Origin: Planctomycetota bacterium
GTDB lineage: Bacteria > Planctomycetota > Phycisphaerae > WQYP01
NCBI GenBank assembly: GCA_021826605.1
Contig: JAKAZF010000232.1
Coordinates: 1-5,492 of the forward strand
Direction of reading: 5' to 3'
DNA length: 5,492 nt
Shown here piece by piece: positions 5,475-5,492 of the stretch. The notes under the pieces were generated by a model. That model was not told where the DNA came from. It did no database searches and saw only the letters and a program-made list of their open reading frames with translations. Position 1 is the first letter of the stretch. Each line of letters starts with the position of its first letter. The translations under genes were made by a program, and so were the position numbers.

Positions 5475-5492
5475 TCCACCCGTAATTACGGG
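5475..5492. repeat. Second copy of the palindrome, cut by the window end
   Basis: These 18 bases are identical to 5247-5264, the first 18 bases of the 22-bp palindrome, and start directly after the second long helix of the RNA-like segment. The rest lies beyond the window. A tandem array with a 228-bp period, the right end of a small mobile element, or a contig end broken at a repeat would all look like this. Confidence 0.8.

Noticed and set aside
5119..5479. Minus-strand ORFs of 73-98 codons across the right end.
   Set aside because: They cross the palindrome and the RNA helices, are Pro/Arg/Gly-rich, and match no family I know.
5247..5492. A CRISPR-like array suggested by the repeated palindrome.
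   Set aside because: Only two copies are present, 228 bp apart, far beyond CRISPR spacer length, and the intervening DNA is itself highly structured.

Overview
The window looks like accessory chromosome from a free-living, polysaccharide-degrading bacterium of the Planctomycetota (Phycisphaerae-like) or Verrucomicrobiota type. The evidence is a short secreted protein with a canonical VPEP/transmembrane/RKRK PEP-CTERM tail, trehalase-superfamily and DUF4965-type hydrolases, a sugar-porter relic, an AraC regulator and moderate GC content. The taxonomic assignment is inference from gene content only.

Layout, left to right. Positions 1-~250 are non-coding and repetitive: two tandem pyrimidine-rich GCTCTACTG units, each ending in a perfect hairpin, followed by a low-complexity stretch that resembles the 'TTTGCGTTCTT..CGCGGTT..CTGTGGCC' intergenic repeats seen in many environmental genomes. 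This runs directly into the C-terminal half of a DUF4965/glutaminase-A-like hydrolase (about 255-1316, +) that lacks its N-terminal half. Next is a heavily deleted sugar MFS transporter (1341-1570, +), reduced to TM1 plus a segment resembling TM8 in another frame. It abuts the 3' end of an apparently intact AraC-family regulator (1565-2410, -). A 320-nt divergent intergenic region with several inverted repeats separates this from a PEP-CTERM protein (2731-3594, +), which is followed by a strong intrinsic terminator (3634-3665). After that comes a secreted GH63/GH37-like (alpha/alpha)6-barrel glycosidase (3738-5144, +) with both expected catalytic acids.

Functional reading. The gene set suggests a small sugar- or glycan-utilisation locus: regulator, hydrolase, sugar transporter and second hydrolase. 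One hydrolase and the transporter have decayed, while the regulator, the PEP-CTERM protein and the GH63-like enzyme look intact. That these genes were ever co-regulated is inference.

The most interesting part is the right end (5247-5492). A perfect 22-bp palindrome is followed by a ~200-nt segment that folds into a 19-bp long-range helix with an inner hairpin, then a second long helix enclosing a possible H-type pseudoknot. The palindrome then begins again 228 bp from the first copy, at the window edge. The sequence and architecture resemble HEARO RNA, the omegaRNA of IscB/IsrB nucleases, here with no nuclease ORF before the second palindrome. It may be a stand-alone, palindrome-flanked (PATE-like, IS200/IS605-derived) omegaRNA element. 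Both window ends lie in repeats, as expected if this is a contig broken at multicopy sequence.
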